Shown one piece after another: positions 1 through 9,555 of a stretch of DNA of 53,882 bases. Under the pieces are notes generated by a model, which searched no databases, had not been told where the DNA came from, and saw only the letters and a program-made list of their open reading frames with translations. The stretch's first letter is position 1, and each line of letters begins with the position of its first letter. Origin of the DNA: Ochromonas danica (Eukaryota > Sar > Chrysophyceae > Chromulinales > Chromulinaceae); NCBI GenBank assembly GCA_015146655.1, contig VKHL01000178.1, positions 1 through 53,882 of the forward strand, read 5' to 3'. The position numbers and the translations under genes are program-made.

Positions 1-250
1 CTAGTATAGTCTACTAGTAGTGTAGTGTAGTATAGTCTAGTATAGTCTAGTATAGTCTACTAGTAGTGTAGTGTAGTCTGGTCTAGTCTAGTATAGTCTA
101 GTAGATTAGCAGAGTTGATTAGACTAGATTAGACTAGATTAGATAAGACTACTAGTAGTAGTTTAGTCTAGTATAGTCTAATCTAGTCTAGTCTAGTCTA
201 ATCTACTTGTACTAGTCCAGCCCAGTCTACTAATCTACTCCACTAGTAGT
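1..250. repeat. TAGTC/CTAGTATAGT simple tandem repeat
   Basis: The first 250 bases are built almost wholly from imperfect 5-10 base words such as TAGTC, TAGTA and CTAGT, including several copies of CTAGTATAGTCTACTAGTAG-like units. No credible reading frame crosses it. It stops near the 3' end of the PT-repeat gene. It could be a subtelomere-like or local satellite array that continues beyond the left edge; the window alone cannot show its full length. Confidence 0.85.
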
Positions 251-431
251 CTAGTCTATAGTCTACGGTGTGGAACATGTCCAGGTCCACAGACAAGACA
301 TGGACAAAGTGTAGTGAGCCTTGTTAAAGTCCATTCGAGATGTAGAACATTGGCAAATGCTTAGAACAAGCGCAAAACACACACAGATAGACATCATCTT
401 ATCTACACGCACAAACCACAGACGACCTGGC

Positions 432-2488
432 CTAGAAGGTTGCTCCATACTGCCTCAGCAAGAGCGCCACTGAGGTCTGGCCGTTCTTCAGAGCGAGACT
501 CAAAGCCGTGTCGCCGCTGCTGTTCATCAGCGTGTAGTCCGCTCCCTTGTCCAGCAGATACTTGGCGAGCTCCTCTCTTCCCCAGAGGGCGGCGAACATC
601 AGAGGAGAGTTGCCGTCCACACTCTGCTGGTTGATGTTGGTCTGAGTGACTGACACGATCAAATCTGCGATATTAGGCTTGTCGTAGTAGATGGAGGTGA
701 CCAAAGAGGTGTAGACGAAGTTCTGTGCCTGCATGGTGGGGATATCTTGAGAGTAGAGCACCGCTTGCACTGCACTGTAGGAGCCCGAGGCAGTGGCAGT
801 GAGCAGGTCCACTGTCACATTCTGCGCGACTTCTGGGTTTTGCACGAGTCCAGATGGCATCGAAGTGGGCTGCGAGGATGGCTGAGAAGACGGCTGCGAG
901 GTTGGCAAGGTGGGGCTGGCAGAAGAGGGTTGGAATGTTGGTGCGAACGAGGGACTCGCCGTGGGCTTTTTGGTGGGAGAAGGTGTAGGGGCGGTGGGGG
1001 CAAAGCTTACCGAGGGTGTCGCCGTTGGCGAGGCCGACGGTGACGGGGATGGCCGCACAGAGGGCGAGGCTGATGGGGTGCGCGTCGGTCTGAAAGTGGG
1101 CTGCGCTGTCGATGGCTTGACTGTGGGTCGAGAGGGCTGAGAAGAAGGTTGCGAGGATGGCTGGCTGCTTGGACGACTAGTGGGGCGACTCACAGGCTGT
1201 CGCGAAGGCTGCGCTGTGGGTTGACCAGAAGGCTCTCCCGTGGGCTGTCCCGAGGGGCGGGTGCTGGGACTGTAGGTAGGAGGAGCGGTAGGCAGACGCG
1301 TTGGCTTTGCGGTGGGGACTCGAGAGGGATAGGCTGAGGGGCTACGAGTGGGCGCGACAGAGGGCGCAGGAGAAGGAGCGATGCTTGGTCTGCGACTGGG
1401 TCCCTGGCTGGGAGAGACCGTTGGACTAGCCGATGGGCTGACAGTTGGCGCGGCAGTGGGGCCAATCGATGGAGCCACAGAGGGTCTGGCACTGGGCTAA
1501 AGCAATGGTCATATTGACTAACTCGAGGGGGCGAAGGAGAGGATAGAGAGCGAAGAGCTTACCGTGACGGTTGGAGAGGCAGTGGGGATAAGGGAGGGGG
1601 CGGAGGAGGGCTTGGGCGAAGGAGCCATCGAGGGCTGTGCGAAACATGACGCTGGTTAGCAACAGTTTGACTTGAAGCCATCGGGAAGAGAACATATCGA
1701 CTCACCGATTGAGAGGGTCGAGCAGACGGCGCGGGGCTGGGCACCACTGTTGAAGGCGCTATCGTGGGCCTCACTGATGGCTGTGAGAACAAAAGCAAGC
1801 GATGAGAAGCTGCGGTCAGCGTGCATCGAGAGCGCATAATATGCTTACCGAAGCACTGGGCACTGCTGACGGACTTTGCGAAGGAGCCGCAGAAGGAAGT
1901 GGCGAGGGCTGAATGAAGACAAGACAAGACATCATCATCATCATCAAATGAAAGAGAAGCTGCGCGTCGAAGGACTTACCGAAGCGGTCGGGATCCAAGA
2001 GGGGGCGTAGCTGGGGGTCAAGGTGGGGATAGCAGAGGGTGACACGGTGGGGAACATGGACAGCGTGGGGCCAGTGGTGGGACTCTTCGAGGGAGGCACG
2101 GAGGGAGCCATGGACAGCGTAGGCGCCAAAGTGGGGTTTTGGGTGACTACTGCCGTGGGGTTGACAGATGGAGCCTGCGAGGGAGCCTGCGAGTAGGTGG
2201 GAGACCTTGTGGGGGACAGCGAGGGACTGGCTGAGGGGGCAGTGGAGGGCGAGACGGAAGGAGACACTGTGGGGGACTGAGAGACTGTGGGGGACAAGGT
2301 GGGCGACAGAGATGGCGCAGCAGAAGGTACGCCAGCAGTCCAAGCAACTAGCACACAGCACAAAAGCATGCAGAGCACCTGCGAACAAGCCAAACCGCAG
2401 TGAGAGATCAGAACAATGAGAGAAGAGAGAACAGTCGAGACATGAAGACAAACAGACAAACAGACAGACTCACCACAAAGGTCAACAT
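432..2488 (-). CDS. Secreted PT/PS-repeat protein with C-terminal ankyrin repeats
   Basis: Six exons by GT-AG reading: 2488-2474, 2378-1980, 1908-1849, 1780-1706, 1634-1563 and 1496-432, giving 561 residues. Residues 1 to about 22 (MLTFVVLCMLLCCVLVAW) form a signal peptide that is created only when the tiny first exon is joined to exon 2. Up to about residue 423 the protein is a run of PSxx/PTxx tetrapeptides, a low-complexity, probably O-glycosylated stalk of the kind frequent in stramenopile surface and wall proteins. The last ~110 residues hold ankyrin-like repeats (GNSPLMFAALWGREELAKYL, then GDTALSLALKNG). All five introns are phase 0, and exons 3-6 each begin exactly with Pro-Ser of a repeat. 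Function unknown; a wall or extracellular-matrix role is inferred. An ankyrin tail on a secreted protein is unusual. It is divergent from the membrane-protein gene starting at 2749. Confidence 0.75.
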
Positions 2489-2704
2489 GGCTTCACTAGC
2501 AATAAATTAATCCTTTCGACACTTGTGGAAAAGAAGACAGACTCTGTAGCGGACGCAGAATACCAGCAACAGCTTTGTTGAAGGCAATTTTAAAGCACAA
2601 GGCGAAGGCTTTGCGCGGCAAGCATAGTATTATTGTTGCGCGGGGTAGACGAAACGGCTGTCTGTTCTGTGCTGTCCACGCAAGGCTTGGATGGACAGAA
2701 TGTG

Positions 2705-2714
2705 TTCCATGGAA
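2705..2714. promoter_or_regulatory. TTCCATGGAA palindrome, candidate cis element
   Basis: Perfect 10-bp palindrome 35 bp upstream of the membrane-protein ATG at 2749, within the 260-bp divergent spacer. The same 10-mer recurs three more times in the window, each time in a gene-flanking spacer. Function is inferred only. Confidence 0.4.
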
Positions 2715-2748
2715 TACTTGGACCACACCAAGCTTCTCAGAGGTAAGA

Positions 2749-4895
2749 ATGGCGGAGAATTCCAAAACAGGGTCTGTCCAAGACGAGAATGGGCCCATCT
2801 CTGTGCATCGAATCAAAGAGAAGGCCATGGAAGGCCTGGGCGGAGCTCTGAGAGACATGATCCCTTCCGACGATGTCAAGGCCTACCACCCCAAATACTT
2901 CTTCCCTCTGGCCTCGGCGATCTGCTTCGGCATGCTGGCCGTCTTTATTGCCCTCTTCATCCCCACCTTCATGAACGAGCTGGGCAACCAGTACCTCTCT
3001 CCCACAGGCGCCGACGAGCCCGCGGACTGTGATAGCGTGCCGGTCTCTCACTCGGGCACCTTCTACGCCACTCACGGGGGGTACTGGGCGGGCTCGGACA
3101 GGTACTGCTACTCCAACACCACCTACTCGCTCTCCCTGTCCAACCGCCTCTACAGCGCGGCCTCCTACGAGCAGGACATGGCAGAGATCTACAAGTACCT
3201 GCAGGACTACGGCAACCGCAGCGCCAGCTACGGACTGGGCGTCATCCTCACCTTCTGGATGTCCTTCGTCATCCTGCCAGACGTAAAGAACGCCGCGCAG
3301 CGCTTCACTCTCTTCGCCGACCCGCGCAACATCTTCAACAGAGAGAAGTCGATGGGCTCGGTGGGCAGCAATCGCGGCCTCTGCCTCACCAACTCCTCCT
3401 CCACCGACTTCCACATCTCCAGTGGGCGGCTGTCTTTGTCGATGAAGGTGAATGAGTTAGAAGAGGATGCCAGCTGCAGTGACTCCATCAGGCCCGCACT
3501 CTTCGGCTATGAGGAGGCCATCGACAGGAACAAAGTGGTGCTGGGCATTGACATCCGCGCCTTGGTCACCTCCTTCGCTGTCAACATTCAAGTGATGGAG
3601 ATGCCGGAAGTCGAAGAGATCGTTGGCAGCCGCAGCACGATCTCCCTGCCCACGGCCACTCTGGGCATCGCCAACTATTACGACCCCAGCTACCCCGGCA
3701 TGCAGTACATCACCTGCTTGACAGCCTACTCCAACCCGCTCTGCATCGTGCAAATGGGAAATGTTGTGGCCTTGCCCTTTTTTCAGCACGTTGGCAACTC
3801 CACAGACTGGCCAATCCCCTGCAACTGCAGCGACCCCAACATAGGCGACCTCTCCGACGAGACGCACCCGTGCCACCGATTCACACTCATGGCAGCTCTC
3901 CTCTACTACGACAATGGCACTGCCGCCTCCATCTTCGAGCTTGTAGAACGTTACAACATGACAGAGATCGCGGAGAGGAGCTACTTGGCCATGTTTCTCT
4001 CGAGTGCCTTCGCCGCCTCATCGAGTAGAAAGGATGAGCTTTATTCTAATGCCACGGTGCACAAGGCTTTCGATTGGTGCCATAGCGACACCTATGGTGA
4101 CTGCAATTTCCTCGTCTTCAGTGCATGGGACGAGACCCGTGTGGACTTCACAGTGAACCAGTACTACTACCAGCTGCGCCATGGCGCCTGCAGGAATACC
4201 CTCGCCACCACTCCCGTGAAGTGGTAAGAGCTTCTCTATCAACACCTTCCTTCCTCATGTTTGAAGGTGCAATGCTTCCTGTCGATAGGCAAAGACTGGT
4301 GGACACGCCCTTCTCGACCTTGACGGAGGACTACGTGGTTTGCCAGCAGACGCTCTACAACTCCGTCATCAACAGCGTGGGAGTGGCTTCGGGAAACCTC
4401 AGCTTGCTCACACCCTTCATCATCATCTTTTTCCTGCTTGTAGCAGGCATGTATCAACGCTGTACAGGCAGTCGCTGGCCGCAGGGGTACCATCCAGACG
4501 AGAAGGGCGAGATTCTGGACGACCTGGCCACCATTCTCCTTCTTCTTCGCGACAACAGGCTGGCCACTACGAGCATCGACTCTTCCTCGCAAGCTGTGCA
4601 GAAGCTGCAAGTAGCCAAGCTCTCCAAAGAGCTGGGCGTTCTCTCCAGACAGCTCGTCAAGCAGTACGAGGAAGGGCCCAAGGAAGAGGACGAAGTGGAC
4701 GAGGATTTGAACTGCTGCTTGAGTCTTTGTCCTCTTTCTTCAAAGCGCGAGGGAAGGAAGAGTGCGAATCGCGAGGACGGCCTGGAGACTGACACCATCG
4801 AGACGCATTACGGACATTACAATGTCTTGCCGCGCGGAGTTTTGGTCGAGACGGAAGGCGAAGGCGAAGGCGAAGGCGAAGAGAGTTTGGTCTGA
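2749..4895 (+). CDS. Multi-spanning membrane glycoprotein of unknown function
   Basis: Two exons (2749-4223 and 4289-4895) joined by a 65-nt intron give 693 residues. The first in-frame ATG is at 2749; the open frame extends upstream without ATG. Hydrophobic segments lie near residues 51-74 (FFPLASAICFGMLAVFIALF), 162-180 and 530-552 (LLTPFIIIFFLLVAGMY). The long region between the last two is Cys-containing and has many N-glycosylation sequons (NST, NCS, NGT, NMT, NAT), so it is probably lumenal or extracellular, although sequons also occur in the first loop and leave the topology open. The C-terminal tail is charged, carries a CCLSLC cluster that could be palmitoylated, and ends in Gly-Glu repeats from a GGCGAA hexanucleotide repeat (about 4857-4880). 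I recognise no family. The short promoter shared with the PT-repeat gene contains the TTCCATGGAA palindrome. Confidence 0.7.
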
Positions 4896-5249
4896 TGTAG
4901 ACTCGGTTTATCGCGGATGATCTGTCAATACTAGTAGAATAGGGATTTTATGTTATTGTCTTATATCGGGGGATCCTTCTCTCATGATGCTTCTATTCCA
5001 CCCTATCATGCTCTAATAACAGTATTATTGAATTAAGTTATTGAATTATTGAATAGAAAAGAGTAACATTTAAGTTATTGAGATTTGATACCCTCCCTCT
5101 GCAGGGGGAACAATCAACAGGTACTGTAGGTAACAAGGATTCTACAACAGCCAAGCACATGAACTTGTACAAAGCAGTCGAAGAGGAAAACAGATCAAAT
5201 CACACAATAATATGTCACCTCTGCTGTGTTTGGGGACAAACCTGAAGGA
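4896..5249. other. Convergent intergenic spacer
   Basis: AT-rich 3' flank between the convergent membrane-protein gene and HOP2. It includes runs of TTATTGAATTA-type repeats around 5020-5060. I see no gene or RNA structure in it. Confidence 0.6.
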
Positions 5250-6489
5250 CTACCGTCCTCGTGGACTGGAAGATTGTTGGCCCTGGGGTGGAGCCTTCAA
5301 TATAGGAGGAAGCTTAACGTTTGCACTCTCGTCAGTCTCGAGGCCGAGGTCGGTCTGTTACCAATTCAAGCATAGCACAGCAGGGTTAGGACAGGATAGA
5401 CAGGTTAGGACAGGTCAAGAGGTTCAAACAGGGAAACTATCTTACGACAAGATCACGTGGGCGTCTATCCAAGCTATCGGCTAAAAGGTCTATTGCATCG
5501 TTGCATAGTGATCTGCGCTGAAACCACGCTTCACGATAGCGATTGTGTCTCACGATGGCCTCCTTGAGCGAAGCGCCACCTGGCTGAGGCCTCGCGGCGC
5601 TGGCGGTGAGCGCTGCGACACGAGCGCATTTATCACTCACTCTTGCTTCTATCAGCTCCAGCATCCTATTAACAAGGCATTGAGTGGCAAATCATCAGAC
5701 CAATGTCCCTCCAAAGAGGGCGAAGGACGTCGCCTACCCGGGAAGGTCTGCATCGCTGGGCTCAGCTTGCAGTCGAGACAGCTCTGCACGCATCTCTCGC
5801 TCTCGACTTGAAACAGCTGACACCTGAACTCGTAAGTCATCATTCTCTTCTGCCATTCGCTCCAATTGCTCTGCTGTGTGGTCAGACGCCAGCAGCGACT
5901 GGTCAGGATAGAAGATCTTCGCCTTGCCGTACTCTTTGCCGATAACTCCTTCGCCTGGTGCAGAGAGAACACCAAGCACACGCTCAAGGGTAGCCTTGGG
6001 GATGCGTTTGTGCAGGTTGTCGAAGATCTGCAGGAGGGAATAGGGGCGGTTCTGCTGCTTGAGGTACTGCAGGACGAGTTTCTTGGCCGCACTGTCTGTG
6101 GTGACAGGAGGACCCTGGGTGATGTCCACAATGCCAACAGACCCAGCGGCTATAGGAGGGACCATCATTGAAGGAGGAGGAGCAGGAGGGGCAGAGGAGG
6201 CGCTGGTCTCTCTCCGCGGGGCCGAGGCCTTGCCTTTGGCAGGACTCTTGACGGCAGACTTCGCAGGAGCCTTCGCAGGAGACTTGTTAGTGGACGGTTT
6301 CTCTTTCTTTTGCCTCTTCCTCGGAGCCTCGCTGGCTGAGCTGTCGCCATCCAGTGACTCCTCGTCCTTGTCGTCATCTGAGGGCATCGTGGGCACAGCC
6401 TCGGAGGAAATCGACTGCTCCTCCTCCTCCGACCCGCTCTCCACATAGGAGGTTCTTTTGGTCGCTGCTCGAGCAGATGCACGCACCAT
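5250..6489 (-). CDS. HOP2: HOP2 (TBPIP/PSMC3IP), meiotic homologous-pairing protein, with long N-terminal extension
   Basis: HOP2 works with MND1 to stabilise DMC1/RAD51 filaments and promote strand exchange in the meiotic nucleus. Three exons: 6489-5738, 5665-5446 and 5354-5250, giving 358 residues. From about residue 129 comes the family's winged-helix domain (YLKQQNRPYSLLQIFDNLH), then a Leu/Glu-rich coiled coil (AEQLERMAEENDDLRVQV), then the C-terminal part with HNRYREAWFQRR and, after the last intron, DLGLETDES, which matches the family's GIETDE ending. Animal HOP2 is about 217 residues. Here some 128 extra N-terminal residues hold an acidic stretch (GSEEEEQS) and a Lys/Ala/Pro-rich SPAKAPAK-type segment like the histone H1 tail. 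An in-frame ATG also exists at 6591; I chose 6489 (MVRASARAA) as the more natural start, but this is uncertain. Confidence 0.88.
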
Positions 6490-6878
6490 AGCGATAGACG
6501 AGGGACTGACTGACCCAGAGCACTCAATCAAGGTCTGTGAAATGAGGGAAGAAGAAGAACGCGTTTCTGTCTCACAACGCGATTCTGCCATCACATTAAA
6601 CTTATCAACGCTGCGATCGAGAGAAAATCAGCAAAATCCGAAATTGCCTTCGTTTTCCATTGCAAACAAATTGGCTGGGTTACACCTATTGAGATAAGCT
6701 GCAGTCGGATCCAATAGTAATCTACATGTCTCATTATCGTCTTTAGAATAGCGCCACTACAGCTTAAATTTATAATATTTGGTTAAAGGTTTGTGCAGAG
6801 GATATATAGCAGATAGCCAGGCATCAAACAATACAGTAATACAGTAATATACCAGACACACCCAGAGATACATGTAGG

Positions 6879-7829
6879 CTAGAGCTGGCAGGAGAGGTAG
6901 TTCGTCGTGAAGTCCATACCCATATATTGCAGATGGTCTTGTACATTAAGGGCAGCGATGTACTGATCAGAGCAGCTTATGTCTTCGCCTTCAGCGTTAC
7001 AGAGTCTCCAATTGGTGTAATCCTGCAGATAGAAGACCTCGTAGGGCATGTGATGGAAGCCCCAGTTCTTGGGAGGCAGTTGAGGCACAGGGTCCTTCTT
7101 ATGCACGCAACGAAATGTGCCAGGGACGACGGTCACATACCACTTTTCGAAGGCCTCGTTGCCGACGCGTGGCATGCCGTAGGAGTAGACCGTCTCGATT
7201 GAGAAGCCGCTGTGCACAAGCTCCGCCGCGCAGTGCGCTGCCATAGCTGCACCCAGAGAGTGTCCAGTCACGGCAATCTTCGCCGAGGAATGAGCCGCCT
7301 GGTAGGACTGGACGAGAGACTTGACAGTGTCCGACACGGACAGAAAGGACTTGTAGAATCCCTCGTGCACCTCGCAGCCCGAGCAGTAGGGATAGGCAGT
7401 CTTCACGAAGTCCAAATCGTCGATCCAGTTTTGAATGGACAATGGGTCGGTGCCTAGAGAGAAGCAGGAGAGGAGGGCAGGAGGGTGTCAGAGGGGCGGG
7501 GCGAGGCGGCCAGGCGGCAGAGAAGGCAAGCAAGCACCTGAGAACGAGACGATGATCTCGTTGGCATCCGCATCATAGGCCACGAAGCCATTGGCGTCGG
7601 ATCGATTGCCATGGAAGGACTGAGCTTGCACGTTGGGGTAGGCCTTGCAGGCGCTGCAGCTCCAATTGTCGACGGAGTTCTTCTTCACGAGGGGATCCGT
7701 GCAATAGGCCGCGCCGCAGAAATCCACATAGCGCTTGGACAAGTCCAAGTTGAAATTGTTGTCATAAGCAGCCGCTTGAGCGAGGAGTTGGAGAGCTGCG
7801 AGGAGAAAAACCCACGACGTCGTCATCAT
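6879..7829 (-). CDS. Secreted class 3 lipase, copy A
   Basis: Two exons, 7829-7538 and 7453-6879, give 288 residues. The start (MMTTSWVFLLAALQLLAQAA) is a clear signal peptide. The body is an alpha/beta-hydrolase of the Lipase_3 (fungal triacylglycerol lipase-like) family: FSGTDPLSIQNWIDDLD near the oxyanion loop, nucleophile elbow GHSLGAAMA, the likely catalytic Asp in KKDPVPQLPP, and the likely His in VQDHLQYMG near the C-terminus. Many Cys residues (CGAAYC, CSACK, CSGC) fit a secreted, disulfide-bonded enzyme. It presumably hydrolyses acyl esters outside the cell or in the secretory pathway; the substrate is unknown. It is a near-duplicate of the gene at 8479-9435, about 1.6 kb upstream on the same strand. 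Confidence 0.87.
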
Positions 7830-8478
7830 TTGGATTAGTTTTGATTCCTTTTCATTGCGGCGGATAGTTTGCTGCAGACTTGGAAGTCACAAATGTCACT
7901 AGCAAATGCCATAAATTAGCAGTTCCTGAGCCTTCTTCAAGTTGAAATTGGTCGTCATTTAATGCAGTGGTCGAAGGCGGGAGTGTTCGAACAGTTCCTT
8001 TTGGAGTTCCGACTGCGCTGTTCTCACTAAATTCGAGTTTTTCAGCTGAGAAAGTCCAAAAAGACGGGTTTCACAATGTGCGATTGGATCTTGGCAATGG
8101 ATGCAAGTGAGGGGACGATTGAGAATTTAGTCAAGACATTATCTACTATATTAGCTACACAACGAGGACGAGAGATCAAAACTGGGAAGAATCATTGGCT
8201 ACTGGTGGTCTTTACTCTCCGCCGCCCCACAGTTATAGTCAACGACTAGTTCACGACGACACAGGGATTTGGGCATTTCCAGATCGTGTGAAGAAGACCT
8301 CAAAGAGTGTGACGTACTGTCCCATGGCAGTCTTTAGATTAGCACCACTACAGCCTAATCCTAAACCTGAAGCCAAATGATTGAAAGGTTTGTGCAGAGG
8401 ATATTAAGCAGATAGCCACCGCGTCAAACAATACAGTAATACAGTAATGTACCAGATACACCCAGAGATACATGTTGG
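7830..8478. other. Spacer between duplicated lipases, including duplicated 3' flank
   Basis: This 650-bp spacer holds the promoter of lipase A and, from about 8330, the 3' flank of lipase B. That flank resembles 6738-6878 downstream of lipase A, including the shared ACAGTAATACAGTAAT stretch and AGGTTTGTGCAGAGGATAT. So the duplicated unit is about 1.2 kb and extends past the stop codon. No separate gene is seen between 7950 and 8330. Confidence 0.6.
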
Positions 8479-9435
8479 CTAGATCTGGCAGGAGAGGTAG
8501 TTCGTCGTGAAGTCCATACCCATGTAGTGTAAATGGTCCTCTACGTTGAGGTCAGCGAGGTACTGATCAGAGCAGCTCTTGTCTTCGCCCTCAGCGTTGC
8601 AGAGCCTCCACTTGGAGTATTCCTCCACGTAAAAGACCTCGTAGGGCATGTGATGGAAGCCCCAGTTCTCCGGAGGCAGATGAGGCACAGGGTCCTTCTT
8701 ATGCACGCAACGAAATGTGCCAGGGACGACGGTCACATACCACTTTTCGAAGGCCTCGTTGCCGACGCGTGGCATGCCGTAGGAGTAGACCGTCTCGATT
8801 GAGAAGCCGCTGTGCACAAGCTCCGCCGCGCAGTGCGCTGCCATAGCTGCACCCAGAGAGTGTCCAGTCACGGCAATCTTCGCCGAGGAATGAGCCGCCT
8901 GGTAGGACTGGACGAGAGACTTGACAGTGTCCGACACGGACAGAAAGGACTTGTAGAATCCCTCGTGCACCTCGCAGCCCGAGCAGTAGGGATAGGCAGT
9001 CTTCACGAAGTCCAAATCGTCGATCCAGTTTTGAATGGACAATGGGTCGGTGCCTAGAGAGAAGCAGGAGAGGAGGGCAGGAGGGTGTCAGAGGGGCGGG
9101 GCGAGGCGGCCAGGCGGCAGAGAAGGCAAGCAAGCACCTGAGAACGAGACGATGATCTCGTTGGCATCCGCATCATAGGCCACGAAGCCATTGGCGTCGG
9201 ATCGATTGCCATGGAAGGACTGAGCTTGCACGTTGGGGTAGGCCTTGCAGGCGCTGCAGCTCCAATTGTCGACGGAGTTCTTCTTCACGAGGGGATCCGT
9301 GCAATAGGCCGCGCCGCAGAAATCCACATAGCGCTTGGACAAGTCCAAGTTGAAATTGTTGTCATAAGCAGCCGCTTGAGCGAGGAGTTGGAGAGCTGCG
9401 AGGAGAAAAACCCACGACATCCCTGACATCGTCAT
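8479..9435 (-). CDS. Secreted class 3 lipase, copy B
   Basis: Two exons, 9435-9138 and 9053-8479, give 290 residues from the ATG at 9435 (MTMSGMSWVFLLAALQLL, a signal peptide). Domain order and catalytic residues match copy A: GHSLGAAMA, KKDPVPHLPP and VEDHLHYMG. Exon 1 after the signal start, the intron and the first two-thirds of exon 2 are identical at the DNA level to copy A, while the C-terminal ~65 residues carry many substitutions (EEYSKWRL against QDYTNWRL). An earlier start is possible because the frame is open upstream. It is divergent from the AMP-ligase gene, with 120 bp between start codons. Confidence 0.87.
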
Positions 9436-9555
9436 CGTTTTGATTGCGGCGGACAGGCGGCTAAGACTTGAAAGTCGCAATTGTAACTAGTAAATATCGT
9501 AAATTGGGAGTTCCAGAACCTTCTTCAACTCCCCATCACGTTGAAATCGGCCGCC

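Larger units (their letters stand above)
6738..9530. repeat. Tandem duplication of about 1.2 kb (two lipase units)
   Basis: The unit at about 6738-7945 is repeated at about 8330-9530 in the same orientation, with an offset of 1600 bp across the coding part. The interval 7081-7817 (against 8681-9417) appears identical base for base, intron included, while both outer edges have diverged. Confidence 0.85.

Noticed and set aside
1-250. Left-end repeat as a second telomere
   Set aside because: The TAGTC-type words do not match the TTAGGG repeat at the other end, and the array is irregular.
747-1337. Gly/Arg-rich open frames on the plus strand in the PT-repeat gene
   Set aside because: They are the complement of the PS/PT repeat and have no independent support.
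2737-3414. A 225-codon open frame opposite the membrane-protein gene
   Set aside because: Low-complexity, Val/Gly/Glu-rich shadow of a real coding exon.
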